A DNA stretch of 64,000 nt from Methylophilales bacterium HTCC2181 (GCA_000168995.1 AAUX01000001.1:930001-994000); one strand, 5' to 3'. Shown: positions 17,951 through 25,789, counted from the stretch's first letter. Numbers and translations: made by a program. Notes: generated by a model from the sequence alone, not told the origin.

Positions 17951-18789
17951 ATAACGGCTCTCATAAAGTATTGTTGAATGGCATTCATATCAATACCATT
18001 ATCTAACTCTAAATGCATTAGCTGATTTTTTGCGAAGATATGAAAAGTTTTTTCTTTTGATTTCCTATAATCATGCAATAATTTTTCTTTAACCCTCGGT
18101 CGTAAAAAAATTTCTCTCTCCAGGCTCAATTCAGAATCCTTAAAGTTGGTAAAGCCATAGCTTGGCAACCTTTTAATTTCTTCTTCAGTGGATAAATGAA
18201 CAGGGATAACATGATGATTGGACAGTTGCTCAATCATTGTATTAATATGTTTATGGCTGTGATGAAAGTCTGAGATCCAAAAAATTAATGATTTCTCATT
18301 AGGAACTTTCTGAGCAATGTTCGAAATATGATCGCTAGTTGCTCGGGCACCCTCTAAAGTTAGCCCATCAATCCATTTACCAATAGTATGAAAATTGTTG
18401 CTGGACTCTAGAGCAAGGTTATTTTTAATGACATCGTTATAGCACAGCATACTAAACATATCGCCATGCTCAACTGCTGATGATGCAATAATTTTGGCAA
18501 GTAACTTAATAGTAGAATTATTCTCCTTCATAGCGAACATTGAACTAGAAATATCACAAAGAGCTACCAGATTAACTGGATTGTTGAGATTGAATGTTTT
18601 AACAAATATGTTCTCATGTGGATCAGTAATGGAGTTTTTGATGTCGATACTAGAGAGGTCTGGGTGATCATTAAAGTTTTTAGAGCCGCTATATTCAAAA
18701 TCATTTCCTATCTTAGAGCTCAGATGATTTCCATACCGGTAATTTTTTGATCGCCATGATATCGAATAATTAAAATAATCTATTCTCAT
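17947..18789 (-). CDS. mxaS: Methanol dehydrogenase accessory protein MxaS (DUF58)
   Basis: The 280-residue soluble protein belongs to the DUF58/VWA-like family and almost always follows a MoxR ATPase. A MIDAS-like Asp79-x-Ser81-x-Ser83 (CDISSSM) is present, and a second acidic site lies in IFWISDFHH near 170. MxaS is expected to couple the MoxR chaperone ATPase to the membrane VWA partners MxaC and MxaL. It is 3 bases from mxaR and overlaps mxaA by 4 bases. Confidence 0.88.
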   Translation of the reverse strand: MRIDYFNYSISWRSKNYRYGNHLSSKIGNDFEYSGSKNFNDHPDLSSIDIKNSITDPHENIFVKTFNLNNPVNLVALCDISSSMFAMKENNSTIKLLAKIIASSAVEHGDMFSMLCYNDVIKNNLALESSNNFHTIGKWIDGLTLEGARATSDHISNIAQKVPNEKSLIFWISDFHHSHKHINTMIEQLSNHHVIPVHLSTEEEIKRLPSYGFTNFKDSELSLEREIFLRPRVKEKLLHDYRKSKEKTFHIFAKNQLMHLELDNGIDMNAIQQYFMRAVI

Positions 18790-18792
18790 TAG

Positions 18793-19824
18793 CTAATCCA
18801 GTTTTGGAGTGGCGACTTTAAGGAGGACTTCCTGTGTAAATTTTTCTAGCAACTCTGTTCTATTGTTTTCATAAATTCTATTGACCACTAACCTGTGAGC
18901 CATCACCGCATGAAACACATACTCAACGTCAATTGGTTGAACATGATCCCTGTTACTCATCCATGCGTTAACTTTTGCTGCCTTAACCAGCATAATCATG
19001 CCTCTTGGGCTACTGCCTGCAATGATAAAATCATCTATATCAATTCCTTCCACATCGACAGCAAATTTTCTTGGAGTCTCTGTTGCCTGCCACAATGTCT
19101 CAATATAGTTTTTGATGTGGTCGCTCGTCTGAATATTTTCTTGTATTGCGGCCGACACTGCATTAAGTTCTTTACAGTCAAACAATGGTGAAGGTATATC
19201 TTCAATCAGCTTAGAGGTGTCCTGAAACTTAGTATCAAAAATGATGGAATCACGCAAAACTTTATCTGTAGGAGACTGAATAGACACCTCCATCATAAAT
19301 CTATCTCTTGCTGCGGCTGGAAGCTCAAAGGTTTCATTCTTTTCAACCTGATTACGATCTGCAAAGACAACCATATTAGGAAGATAAATAACATCATTGA
19401 ATGCGCTCACCGATTTTTCTGCCATTACTCGCAACAATAATGAGTGAACTTGGGGCCTAGCCCTATTGATTTCATTAAAGAAGAAGATAGAGAGATCCTC
19501 CCCTTTTTTTAACAAAGGGCCCTTTGAGATACTTGGCTTTCCCTCATCATTTATTGATGCATGATAGATGATATCGTTAGGCATTAGATCGACTGTACCT
19601 TCGACCCTTTCGTATGAACCACCTATCAGTTTAGTAATAACTTGCAGCAGGGTCGTCTTACCTACACCTACGCCGCCTTCCAACAACACATGGCCTCGGG
19701 CAAAAAGACTAATAATAACTAGGTTAATAGCTTTTTCTTGGCCCAGGATGATCTTATTGGCATCCTGTTTTATTTTAAGGGCATGCGCATGCCATTCTTT
19801 GGCTATATTCGTATCAATTTTCAT
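18793..19824 (-). CDS. mxaR: MoxR-family AAA ATPase MxaR
   Basis: This is the chaperone-like AAA+ ATPase of the methanol dehydrogenase maturation system. The 343-residue protein has Walker A GGVGVGKT (50-57), Walker B IFFFNEIN (113-120), and the LPAAARDRFMM sensor region in which family members carry a Q-x-x-DRF motif. A clear GAGGAATTC ribosome-binding site precedes the ATG. It lies 42 bases downstream of the muconolactone-isomerase-like gene and starts the strictly coupled R-S-A-C-K-L series. Many bacteria have other MoxR loci, but only methylotrophs have this six-gene order. Confidence 0.9.
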   Translation of the reverse strand: MKIDTNIAKEWHAHALKIKQDANKIILGQEKAINLVIISLFARGHVLLEGGVGVGKTTLLQVITKLIGGSYERVEGTVDLMPNDIIYHASINDEGKPSISKGPLLKKGEDLSIFFFNEINRARPQVHSLLLRVMAEKSVSAFNDVIYLPNMVVFADRNQVEKNETFELPAAARDRFMMEVSIQSPTDKVLRDSIIFDTKFQDTSKLIEDIPSPLFDCKELNAVSAAIQENIQTSDHIKNYIETLWQATETPRKFAVDVEGIDIDDFIIAGSSPRGMIMLVKAAKVNAWMSNRDHVQPIDVEYVFHAVMAHRLVVNRIYENNRTELLEKFTQEVLLKVATPKLD

Positions 19825-19866
19825 GAATTCCTCAGTATTGTAAGTAAAGTTAAGGTTGTCATTTAA

Positions 19867-20181
19867 TTAACTATTATGTCTATCTTTAACGTCAGAAGCA
19901 AAGCCCTCATAGGTCCTTATTGCCCTAACATTGACCTGAACATGCTGGCCCATTCTTCTCATAATGGGTAAGTCGAGAAGAATCTGATCGAGCATTTCGT
20001 GACTTTCGACATTTACAATTGCAATAACGTTTCTTTCCCCAACAACCTTCCAAAGATCCACTACCACTCCAGCCTCTTTTGCCCCTAGAGCCGCGCCAGC
20101 TTCTTCGGTCCAGATATCAAACAAATCATTTTGTGTCATATTGGCTGAATACCCAACCTGAAAATCTAGATGAAATAACAT
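19867..20181 (-). CDS. Muconolactone delta-isomerase-like small protein
   Basis: The 104-residue protein resembles muconolactone isomerase (MIase): an MLFHLDFQV strand at the start, then DLWKVVGERNVIAIVNVES and a LPIMRRM segment, matching the family's LWRxxGxxxN...LPL pattern. MIase isomerises an aromatic-degradation lactone, but no catechol pathway genes are present. Its place as first gene of the mxa block suggests a different, methylotrophy-linked role (inference). The start has a good AAGGAC site 6 bases upstream. The leader ahead of it contains a long hairpin. Confidence 0.75.
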   Translation of the reverse strand: MLFHLDFQVGYSANMTQNDLFDIWTEEAGAALGAKEAGVVVDLWKVVGERNVIAIVNVESHEMLDQILLDLPIMRRMGQHVQVNVRAIRTYEGFASDVKDRHNS

Positions 20182-20213
20182 ATGTGTCCTTTATCAGCAC
20201 TTTAATGAATGGC

Positions 20214-20255
20214 GGGAGGAAAGATTCTAAAGCATAATCTTTATTGATCCTCCCT
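20214..20255 (-). promoter_or_regulatory. Hairpin in the leader of the MIase-mxaRSACKL operon
   Basis: GGGAGGA at 20214-20220 pairs with TCCTCCC at 20249-20255. AAAGATT at 20221-20227 pairs with AATCTTT at 20237-20243. Together they give a 14-bp stem with a 9-nt loop and a 5-nt bulge. It lies 33 bases upstream of the first start codon and has no T-run after it on either strand, so it is not a simple intrinsic terminator. It may stabilise the transcript or act as a regulatory leader. Confidence 0.5.
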
Positions 20256-20271
20256 GCTCTCTAGCAAGCCA

Positions 20272-20331
20272 TTATATTTTCTTATTTATCTCTTAACGAG
20301 TCATTCCTGTTATACCAAAAAAAACTATAAC
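20272..20331 (-). promoter_or_regulatory. Candidate promoter and dyad upstream of the mxa accessory operon
   Basis: On the minus strand a perfect TATAAT occupies 20277-20272, about 17 bases ahead of the leader hairpin, which would begin near position +10 of the transcript. No good -35 hexamer is seen at the right spacing. An inverted repeat, GTTATA at 20309-20314 with TATAAC at 20326-20331, lies about 55 bases upstream of the expected start, where an activator could bind. This is inference from sequence alone. Confidence 0.35.
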
Positions 20332-20360
20332 TTCGGTGAACAGTTTACGCTATCGAACAA

Positions 20361-22274
20361 TTAAGAGGACCTATCCTGGCTTGGATCAATTGTCTTATTA
20401 CCATCATCACTGCCCATTCCGCCATTCATTTTCACCTCAGCAATTGTTGTCAACAAAGCTTGCATCTCCTTCGAAACAATGCCCATAGTACCGATAAGTC
20501 CGACAAGCTCATCCTTCGCTTTTTGTTTGGCATTATCGCGTGCTTCGTTTACATACTGCATTGCGTCGCCGGGAAAATCAACGCTGAATGACGAAAAATC
20601 ATAGGTACGATTGCCAAAATATTTGAACTTCATGCCCGAATTTATTTTCAACGTTTTGCCACTATTTAATACCTCAAAACCGAGGCCACCGATCACCCCT
20701 GATGCTTCACTTACATAGGGTATTGAATAAATGTACCTAATTTTTTTCTTGCTTTCCTCGGAAGTTGAAAACCCCCCGGTCAAATCTTCGATTGCTTTTC
20801 TTACCGTCGCCGCAGGGCTTTTCCAGTCTTTCGTGCTCCATTTAATGGCACCATCGTAACTAAGCTGAGACTTTGGGTCAAAATTACCTGATGCTGCTTG
20901 GGATACATCAGGATACCAGGTTAGTTTGATACGGTATTTTACTGTCCGAGTCCTACCCGCCATCTTAAGCTTTTTGTCGAACAGAGGATCTTTGTTAAAC
21001 AGAATAATACCATCCGACTTAACTTTCTGAAGCGTATTTAGTTGTTGCTGAAAAGTTGCTGCAACAGCTACGCCGTCACAAAACGATTTTCTTGCAGAAG
21101 CATAGCGTGACTGGGCCGCACTAATCTCTTTATCACTTGATCCCATATAACCCATAGCTAGGGCAAGTTTGGTTTTAACGCTTTCTTCAATAGACGTATC
21201 GTCACAACGCTCCGTATTATTATTCATGATCTTATCCGCATCGCCGGTTGTGATTGCTTGTTGAACCCATGCACCATCCCCTGCTGGCTGTGTGTAGGTC
21301 GCCCCGAAGTACTGATAGGTTTTATATTTATCATGTATTCGACTGATCGCGGTTCCATCAATCCCGTAGGCCGCCAATTTTTCAGTTAACTTGGCACTTA
21401 ATGCTGACTTAACCGCATCCCCTATCTGTTCCTGTGATTTTTGTAGGCAATTTGAAGCACCAGAATCTAAGCATGCTTGCGCAGCATCCTTTATCTTATT
21501 ACAATTTTCTTGCGTTAATATCTCTGTGCATTGTGAATTTAGATTTTGCGCTACGTTACTCGTCGAAACATTCTCCTTGGCCTTAGCTAATCCTATACTT
21601 TTTATTTGATCCACGGCATCACTGAGACAGTTTGCTGAGTCGGTCGTAGAGCATGCTTGAGCAGTCGATTGAATTTTTGAGCAAGTGTCTGCCGGAATTT
21701 GATTACTCGCACATTGTTCAGCTACATTAGCTTGCAATTGATTTTTTGCGTCTGAAGTTAAACTGCTGGCATATTTTCCTAATGAATTGATTTCATCAGT
21801 CACGCAATTCTGGGGGTTTTTGTTGGTAGCGCAGCCTTCAAAACTTTTAATTGCTGCAGAACATACTGAGGTCTTTACCCCATACTTTGCACATGCCGCT
21901 GTAATTTGGTTTTCTGCTTTAGCAAGGGCAAGCATCTTAAAAGCCGTTTGTTGGCAAACCTGAGGATCAGAGTTTGAGGCACAATTACTGATAACACTTA
22001 ATGCCTTATTGCACTGCGCAGTTCCCACGCTTAAATTTTTACATTGGCTGGCAACCATAGGCCCTATCTTTTTAATAAGTATTTCACGTGCCTTATTTTG
22101 GATTTTAATCTTAGCAGTAGCTTTACATTGATCAACATCTCCTCCGGACGCCTCACAATCTGCATAAGCTTTGGTAAGTGCAGCGGTTAAGTCACTAACA
22201 TTGGGCTTGGCATACAGATGACCAGGGGAAGAAAAGAAAAGAACGGCTAATGTTGAAAAAAAAATTAATCTCAT
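20361..22274 (-). CDS. Exported protein with tandem four-cysteine repeats, function unknown
   Basis: I do not recognise this 637-residue protein. A signal peptide ends near residue 22 (LYA/KPN). Residues about 70-280 hold four repeats of about 50-61 residues, each with four cysteines: C78/88/98/107, C128/138/148/157, C188/198/208/216 and C249/258/268/276. A half unit (C40, C50) precedes them. The spacing is nearly fixed at 10, 10 and 8-9, with helical, alanine/lysine-rich linkers. Two more cysteines (C357, C399) bring the total to 20, which suits disulphides in the periplasm or outside the cell. Residues about 440-570 look beta-rich, and the C-terminus is helical then acidic. It follows the secretin gene by 42 bases and has its own AAAGGA site. 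Confidence 0.7.
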   Translation of the reverse strand: MRLIFFSTLAVLFFSSPGHLYAKPNVSDLTAALTKAYADCEASGGDVDQCKATAKIKIQNKAREILIKKIGPMVASQCKNLSVGTAQCNKALSVISNCASNSDPQVCQQTAFKMLALAKAENQITAACAKYGVKTSVCSAAIKSFEGCATNKNPQNCVTDEINSLGKYASSLTSDAKNQLQANVAEQCASNQIPADTCSKIQSTAQACSTTDSANCLSDAVDQIKSIGLAKAKENVSTSNVAQNLNSQCTEILTQENCNKIKDAAQACLDSGASNCLQKSQEQIGDAVKSALSAKLTEKLAAYGIDGTAISRIHDKYKTYQYFGATYTQPAGDGAWVQQAITTGDADKIMNNNTERCDDTSIEESVKTKLALAMGYMGSSDKEISAAQSRYASARKSFCDGVAVAATFQQQLNTLQKVKSDGIILFNKDPLFDKKLKMAGRTRTVKYRIKLTWYPDVSQAASGNFDPKSQLSYDGAIKWSTKDWKSPAATVRKAIEDLTGGFSTSEESKKKIRYIYSIPYVSEASGVIGGLGFEVLNSGKTLKINSGMKFKYFGNRTYDFSSFSVDFPGDAMQYVNEARDNAKQKAKDELVGLIGTMGIVSKEMQALLTTIAEVKMNGGMGSDDGNKTIDPSQDRSS

Positions 22275-22316
22275 AGTGAATATCCTTTAATTAGTTAAGC
22301 GGCCTAGTGGAAAACA

Positions 22317-25300
22317 TTACCTTTCATCAAGAGCAAAATCAATGATCTTTAATTGATCGTCAAGTTTATTGTAAAAATTATTAATAAAAAATTCAGTATT
22401 AGCAAAATAATAGGCTGTGTTGTAGTCGATATTAACAGGAGTCTCACTGAGATTGTCTGGAAGGCGAATAGGCCTTCCTTCTTTAAAGTGCTTGATACTC
22501 AATTGATCAAGCCCCCCATTATTGTTAATAATCAAATTGGTGGCTATTGCACGTTTTAATAGCTCCACATCCTCAGGGGAGTGAATGACTAAAGTTTTTT
22601 TCATATGCCCATTATCGAAATTGGTCTCCCATAGTAGCCTTTTCCAGTCCTTTCGGTCTTTGCAGTCCACCATGGATATTTCTGGAACTATACTATCAAG
22701 GAGGTTGCCATCGGGCGACTGATAGCCATCAAATGCAATTAACAAAGCTTTGCCTGGGTTGGCAACAAAAAAATTATTTTCATTTTCTCCGTAATAGGCC
22801 AGCAAGCTATCTAAGCTGATCTTCTCGAGTATGTTACGTGTATTTTTTCGTGTAAATTTTATTTGTTCTGACTTTATATCGTCGGCCAAGTCGATGCGCT
22901 TTTCAATTTCACCGATCTTTCCTGCTATAAAACTTTCCTCTCCGGGTATCTTCCCTTCCGCCCAACCATTAAAGGGTTCAACTTCAAACTTAGATGGTTT
23001 TTCACTCCTTAATATATCAAGCTTAGCCTGAAAGGCTTTAAAAATATTATTGGACAGGATACTTTTGACACCAGATGTATCTTTATTAGTAATCCGATAA
23101 TTATTTTTAAATAAATCTTCTGAATCCGTAAAATCTTTATCGAAATTGCCTAATTTGATTGTGTTATCTTCCCCTTCGATGATGGTTGGTGTGATGATGA
23201 GAACGACTTCTGTATCAACGTTGCTTGGGCTCTCGAATGAGAATAATCCTCCGAGTAAGGGGATAGATGACAAAACCGGCACACCCGTTGTAGTCATGGT
23301 TTTTTGTTTGCTCACCAGTCCTGCAATAATGAGTGGAGACTCATTGTTAACTCGTGCATATGTTTGAATTTTGCGTAAAGTGGTGGTGGGCGCGGATGCC
23401 ATAGCTACCCCGGTGCTGTTGTATATAATCACATCCTCATCATCAACCTTTTGTGAAATAGTTGCATCTATCAACATACTAATTTCCTGGTTGTCATCCG
23501 AAATCCTAGGGCGAATATTTAACATGATACCTACCGGTAGATAGGTAAAACCAGCCGTCGAAGCGCCAACGGCTGTAGTCACACTCGCGGCGATAGGAAT
23601 ATTCGTTCCCACCTTGATTGAGGCCTGCCTATTATCCAGGGTCATTAAGGAGGGTTTTGATAAAACCTGTGATTTTGTTTTAGTAATTAAAGCCTCAAGA
23701 TTAGCGGCAAAAGATGGCCCTGCACCAGTGCCACCCGCAGTCGTATAAGCTACGCTTGCCGCAGCCGAACCAGCGGCAACCGATGTAATTTCAGCTAACG
23801 TACCAAGACTGATAATCGAACCATTAGTTCTTGTGGTAGACCAGTTTACCCCTAGCTTTGATAGTTCGCTTGACGCTATCTCTAAAACAATACCCTCGAT
23901 CAGAATCTGTTTGGCTGGCCTATCGATAAGCTCAGAAATTGCCTTGTTGACCCGCAACAAGGCCTTTTGATCATTAGGGTTGTAAATTACTAAAAGCTGA
24001 GATGAAACTTGGCCTGCAAGGGGCACAGGGAGATCTGCTGTTGGTGGCGAAGTAAGTTGCGAGCTGGTAGGGGTTGTTGTCGAATCAGTATAAGTGTCGG
24101 TAGTTGATGTAGTGGAGCTCTGCTGACTCAAATATTTATTCAGCGTATTACCACCTACTAAGCCGGTTGATTTAGCATCAGGGGATGGCATTTTAACAAT
24201 CATTGGCAAACGGCTTGCTTTAATAGCACTGGGTAAATATTCAATGGCGTTGCTTTGTTCTGTATCGTCTTCAACATTATCTGATGCGGAATCGGAATAT
24301 AAATTGTTGCTACTCTTCGTTGTATTTGTCTTGTTTAATTTATCAAAAACATCGTCACTATTGCTTGAAGTATTCTTTTTGGGGGCACTATCCATTTCAT
24401 TATTCTTTTTTTCTTCTGCAGTTAACGGAAGACCTAACTTTCCTCTAAAGCTATTATCAGCCCAAAGTGCCGCACTGTCTGTGATTACAGAAAATCCCAT
24501 AGCCTTTAAACCGAACAATGCGCCATCTGGATCTACGTATGACAAATTAATTAGCTTGAAATCAAGATCTTTGACCGACAGGCTACTTTCGTATTCCAAT
24601 GTTTTGGTTGAAACCTTTTTAATCAAATCCCCTATAAACATATTGGTATTTAATGTGTTAGGTAAAATTTCACCATCCACTGATTTGGTCGAATAAACAT
24701 TTAGCTGGGGTGTTCTTCGAGGTCTTTTCATGTAACCAAAATACATATTTTCGTAAACGTTTTCCTCCAATTTTCTTTGAATGGCGCTATAAAAAATAAC
24801 GTCCTCAACTTCAGGTACTGAGGTGGAAAGGGATATTGGAACCACATTAAAACCTTCGTTCATTTTCAACTCAAATACAATGTCGTCTATTAAGGCCTCA
24901 ACCTCTACTATACTAATATTTGGAAGCTCGATTAATCGCGATGCTGGAAGCGGAATTTCATCCAATATAGGATTTTTTGTAGCATTATCATCGGCACTTA
25001 ATGCAACATTTTTTGTCAAAGTATCAGCTTTATTCTCTTTTGTAACAACAGGCTCAGTTTTTTCTTCTCCTGAAGTAGGATCCACATAAGGGTTCTCATC
25101 TTTAACAACAGCACTAATTGAAGTAGATTTTTTCGCTGTACTAGAGTTAGTTATTTTTTCAAAAATATCGTCACCACTGCTTTGGATTGGTTTTTCTTTT
25201 ACCACGACAGGATTGTTTTTTTTCTCTGATAATAAATCGTATTGGGGGGATAAATTTAGAGGATCTTCTGGGGGTTTATCTAATTTTTCTTCCAGTAAGG

Positions 25301-25502
25301 CGGGGGGGGGATTTATGACTTTTAAGTTCAAATCATTTGGCGAAGGTTTAAAGTAAGATACTAGGGCGGCTTTTTTATTTTCTAAATTAGTTTTTAAATC
25401 ACTAACAAAGCCGTCATCATTAATGATTGGTCCTAAAAGGGAAGCAGAAACTCCTGCTAAAGCAAGGCAATTCATAGCTATTAAAAAAGTTAATTTATTC
25501 AT
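22317..25502 (-). CDS. Very large orphan secretin (GspD/PilQ/MshL superfamily)
   Basis: This is an outer-membrane secretin, a ring channel used by type II/III secretion and type IV pilus systems. The 1061-residue protein has an N-terminal export signal (about 1-20) and a low-complexity linker (about 60-180). A domain of possible N0/N1 type follows at 190-345, then a Ser/Thr-rich linker (370-490). An N1-like segment from about 500 (VSSQLLVIYNPND) runs into the secretin core at about 530-775, with VPVLSSIPLLGGLF and VVLIITPTII. About 285 residues beyond the core match nothing I know. No ATPase, pilin or platform gene is nearby, and only the four-cysteine-repeat protein is linked. A C9 run lies at codons 65-67. 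Confidence 0.85.
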   Translation of the reverse strand: MNKLTFLIAMNCLALAGVSASLLGPIINDDGFVSDLKTNLENKKAALVSYFKPSPNDLNLKVINPPPALLEEKLDKPPEDPLNLSPQYDLLSEKKNNPVVVKEKPIQSSGDDIFEKITNSSTAKKSTSISAVVKDENPYVDPTSGEEKTEPVVTKENKADTLTKNVALSADDNATKNPILDEIPLPASRLIELPNISIVEVEALIDDIVFELKMNEGFNVVPISLSTSVPEVEDVIFYSAIQRKLEENVYENMYFGYMKRPRRTPQLNVYSTKSVDGEILPNTLNTNMFIGDLIKKVSTKTLEYESSLSVKDLDFKLINLSYVDPDGALFGLKAMGFSVITDSAALWADNSFRGKLGLPLTAEEKKNNEMDSAPKKNTSSNSDDVFDKLNKTNTTKSSNNLYSDSASDNVEDDTEQSNAIEYLPSAIKASRLPMIVKMPSPDAKSTGLVGGNTLNKYLSQQSSTTSTTDTYTDSTTTPTSSQLTSPPTADLPVPLAGQVSSQLLVIYNPNDQKALLRVNKAISELIDRPAKQILIEGIVLEIASSELSKLGVNWSTTRTNGSIISLGTLAEITSVAAGSAAASVAYTTAGGTGAGPSFAANLEALITKTKSQVLSKPSLMTLDNRQASIKVGTNIPIAASVTTAVGASTAGFTYLPVGIMLNIRPRISDDNQEISMLIDATISQKVDDEDVIIYNSTGVAMASAPTTTLRKIQTYARVNNESPLIIAGLVSKQKTMTTTGVPVLSSIPLLGGLFSFESPSNVDTEVVLIITPTIIEGEDNTIKLGNFDKDFTDSEDLFKNNYRITNKDTSGVKSILSNNIFKAFQAKLDILRSEKPSKFEVEPFNGWAEGKIPGEESFIAGKIGEIEKRIDLADDIKSEQIKFTRKNTRNILEKISLDSLLAYYGENENNFFVANPGKALLIAFDGYQSPDGNLLDSIVPEISMVDCKDRKDWKRLLWETNFDNGHMKKTLVIHSPEDVELLKRAIATNLIINNNGGLDQLSIKHFKEGRPIRLPDNLSETPVNIDYNTAYYFANTEFFINNFYNKLDDQLKIIDFALDER
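25302..25310 (-). repeat. C9 homopolymer inside the secretin gene
   Basis: Nine consecutive G on the plus strand are read on the minus strand as three CCC proline codons (residues 65-67 of 1061). It is the longest G/C run I found in the window; a few G7 or C7 runs occur in housekeeping genes. Tracts of this kind can vary in length by replication slippage, which here would shift the frame very early in the protein. Confidence 0.9.
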
Positions 25503-25632
25503 ATCGTATTTTCATCTATTCAATTATTAAATGTATAGGAAAGATTAGTTGACCTCAAGACATTCAACAGAGATTTCTTCACTTAAAATAAAAATTTATT
25601 TTGAGGTACATGTGATTTGATCTTAAAATCAT

Positions 25633-25649
25633 CATCCTAAAATAGGATG
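25633..25649 (-). terminator. Candidate terminator downstream of tRNA-Ser
   Basis: CATCCTA and TAGGATG form a perfect 7-bp stem around a 3-nt loop. On the minus strand it lies about 50 bases after the tRNA CCA end and is followed by ATGATTTT, a short T-run. An AT-rich inverted repeat (25588-25611) lies further on. This could end the tRNA transcript before the secretin gene, or the stem could be a regulatory site for that gene. The evidence is weak. The rest of the 195-base gap shows nothing clear. Confidence 0.35.
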
Positions 25650-25697
25650 AGATTGAATGCAGCAAACAATGTAAGTTTGAGAATTTCACATGCAGTA

Positions 25698-25789
25698 TGG
25701 CGGAAGGAGAGGGATTCGAACCCTCGTTAGGGAGTTCACCCTAAACACGCTTTCCAGGCGTGCGCCTTAAACCACTCGGCCACCCTTCC
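25698..25789 (-). tRNA. tRNA-Ser (anticodon GGA)
   Basis: The 92-nt gene folds as a class II tRNA: acceptor GGAAGGG pairs with the 3' strand, position 8 is U, and the D-arm begins GGCCGAGUGG. The anticodon loop CUGGAAA gives anticodon GGA at 25755-25753. A long variable arm (GGGUGAACUCCC region) and the T-arm with GGUUCGAAUCC follow, and the discriminator G and CCA are encoded at 25701-25698. It reads UCC/UCU codons. It lies between the secretin gene and the divergent aldehyde dehydrogenase gene. Confidence 0.97.

Noticed and set aside
20332-20360. A search for a copy of the tRNA-Ser 3' end as the far attachment site of an island.
   Set aside because: I found no matching stretch and no integrase gene in the region.
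24244-24696. A 150-codon plus-strand frame antisense to the secretin gene.
   Set aside because: It mirrors the Ser/Asn-rich linker of the secretin; hydrophobic Leu/Ser composition is what that linker gives in reverse.
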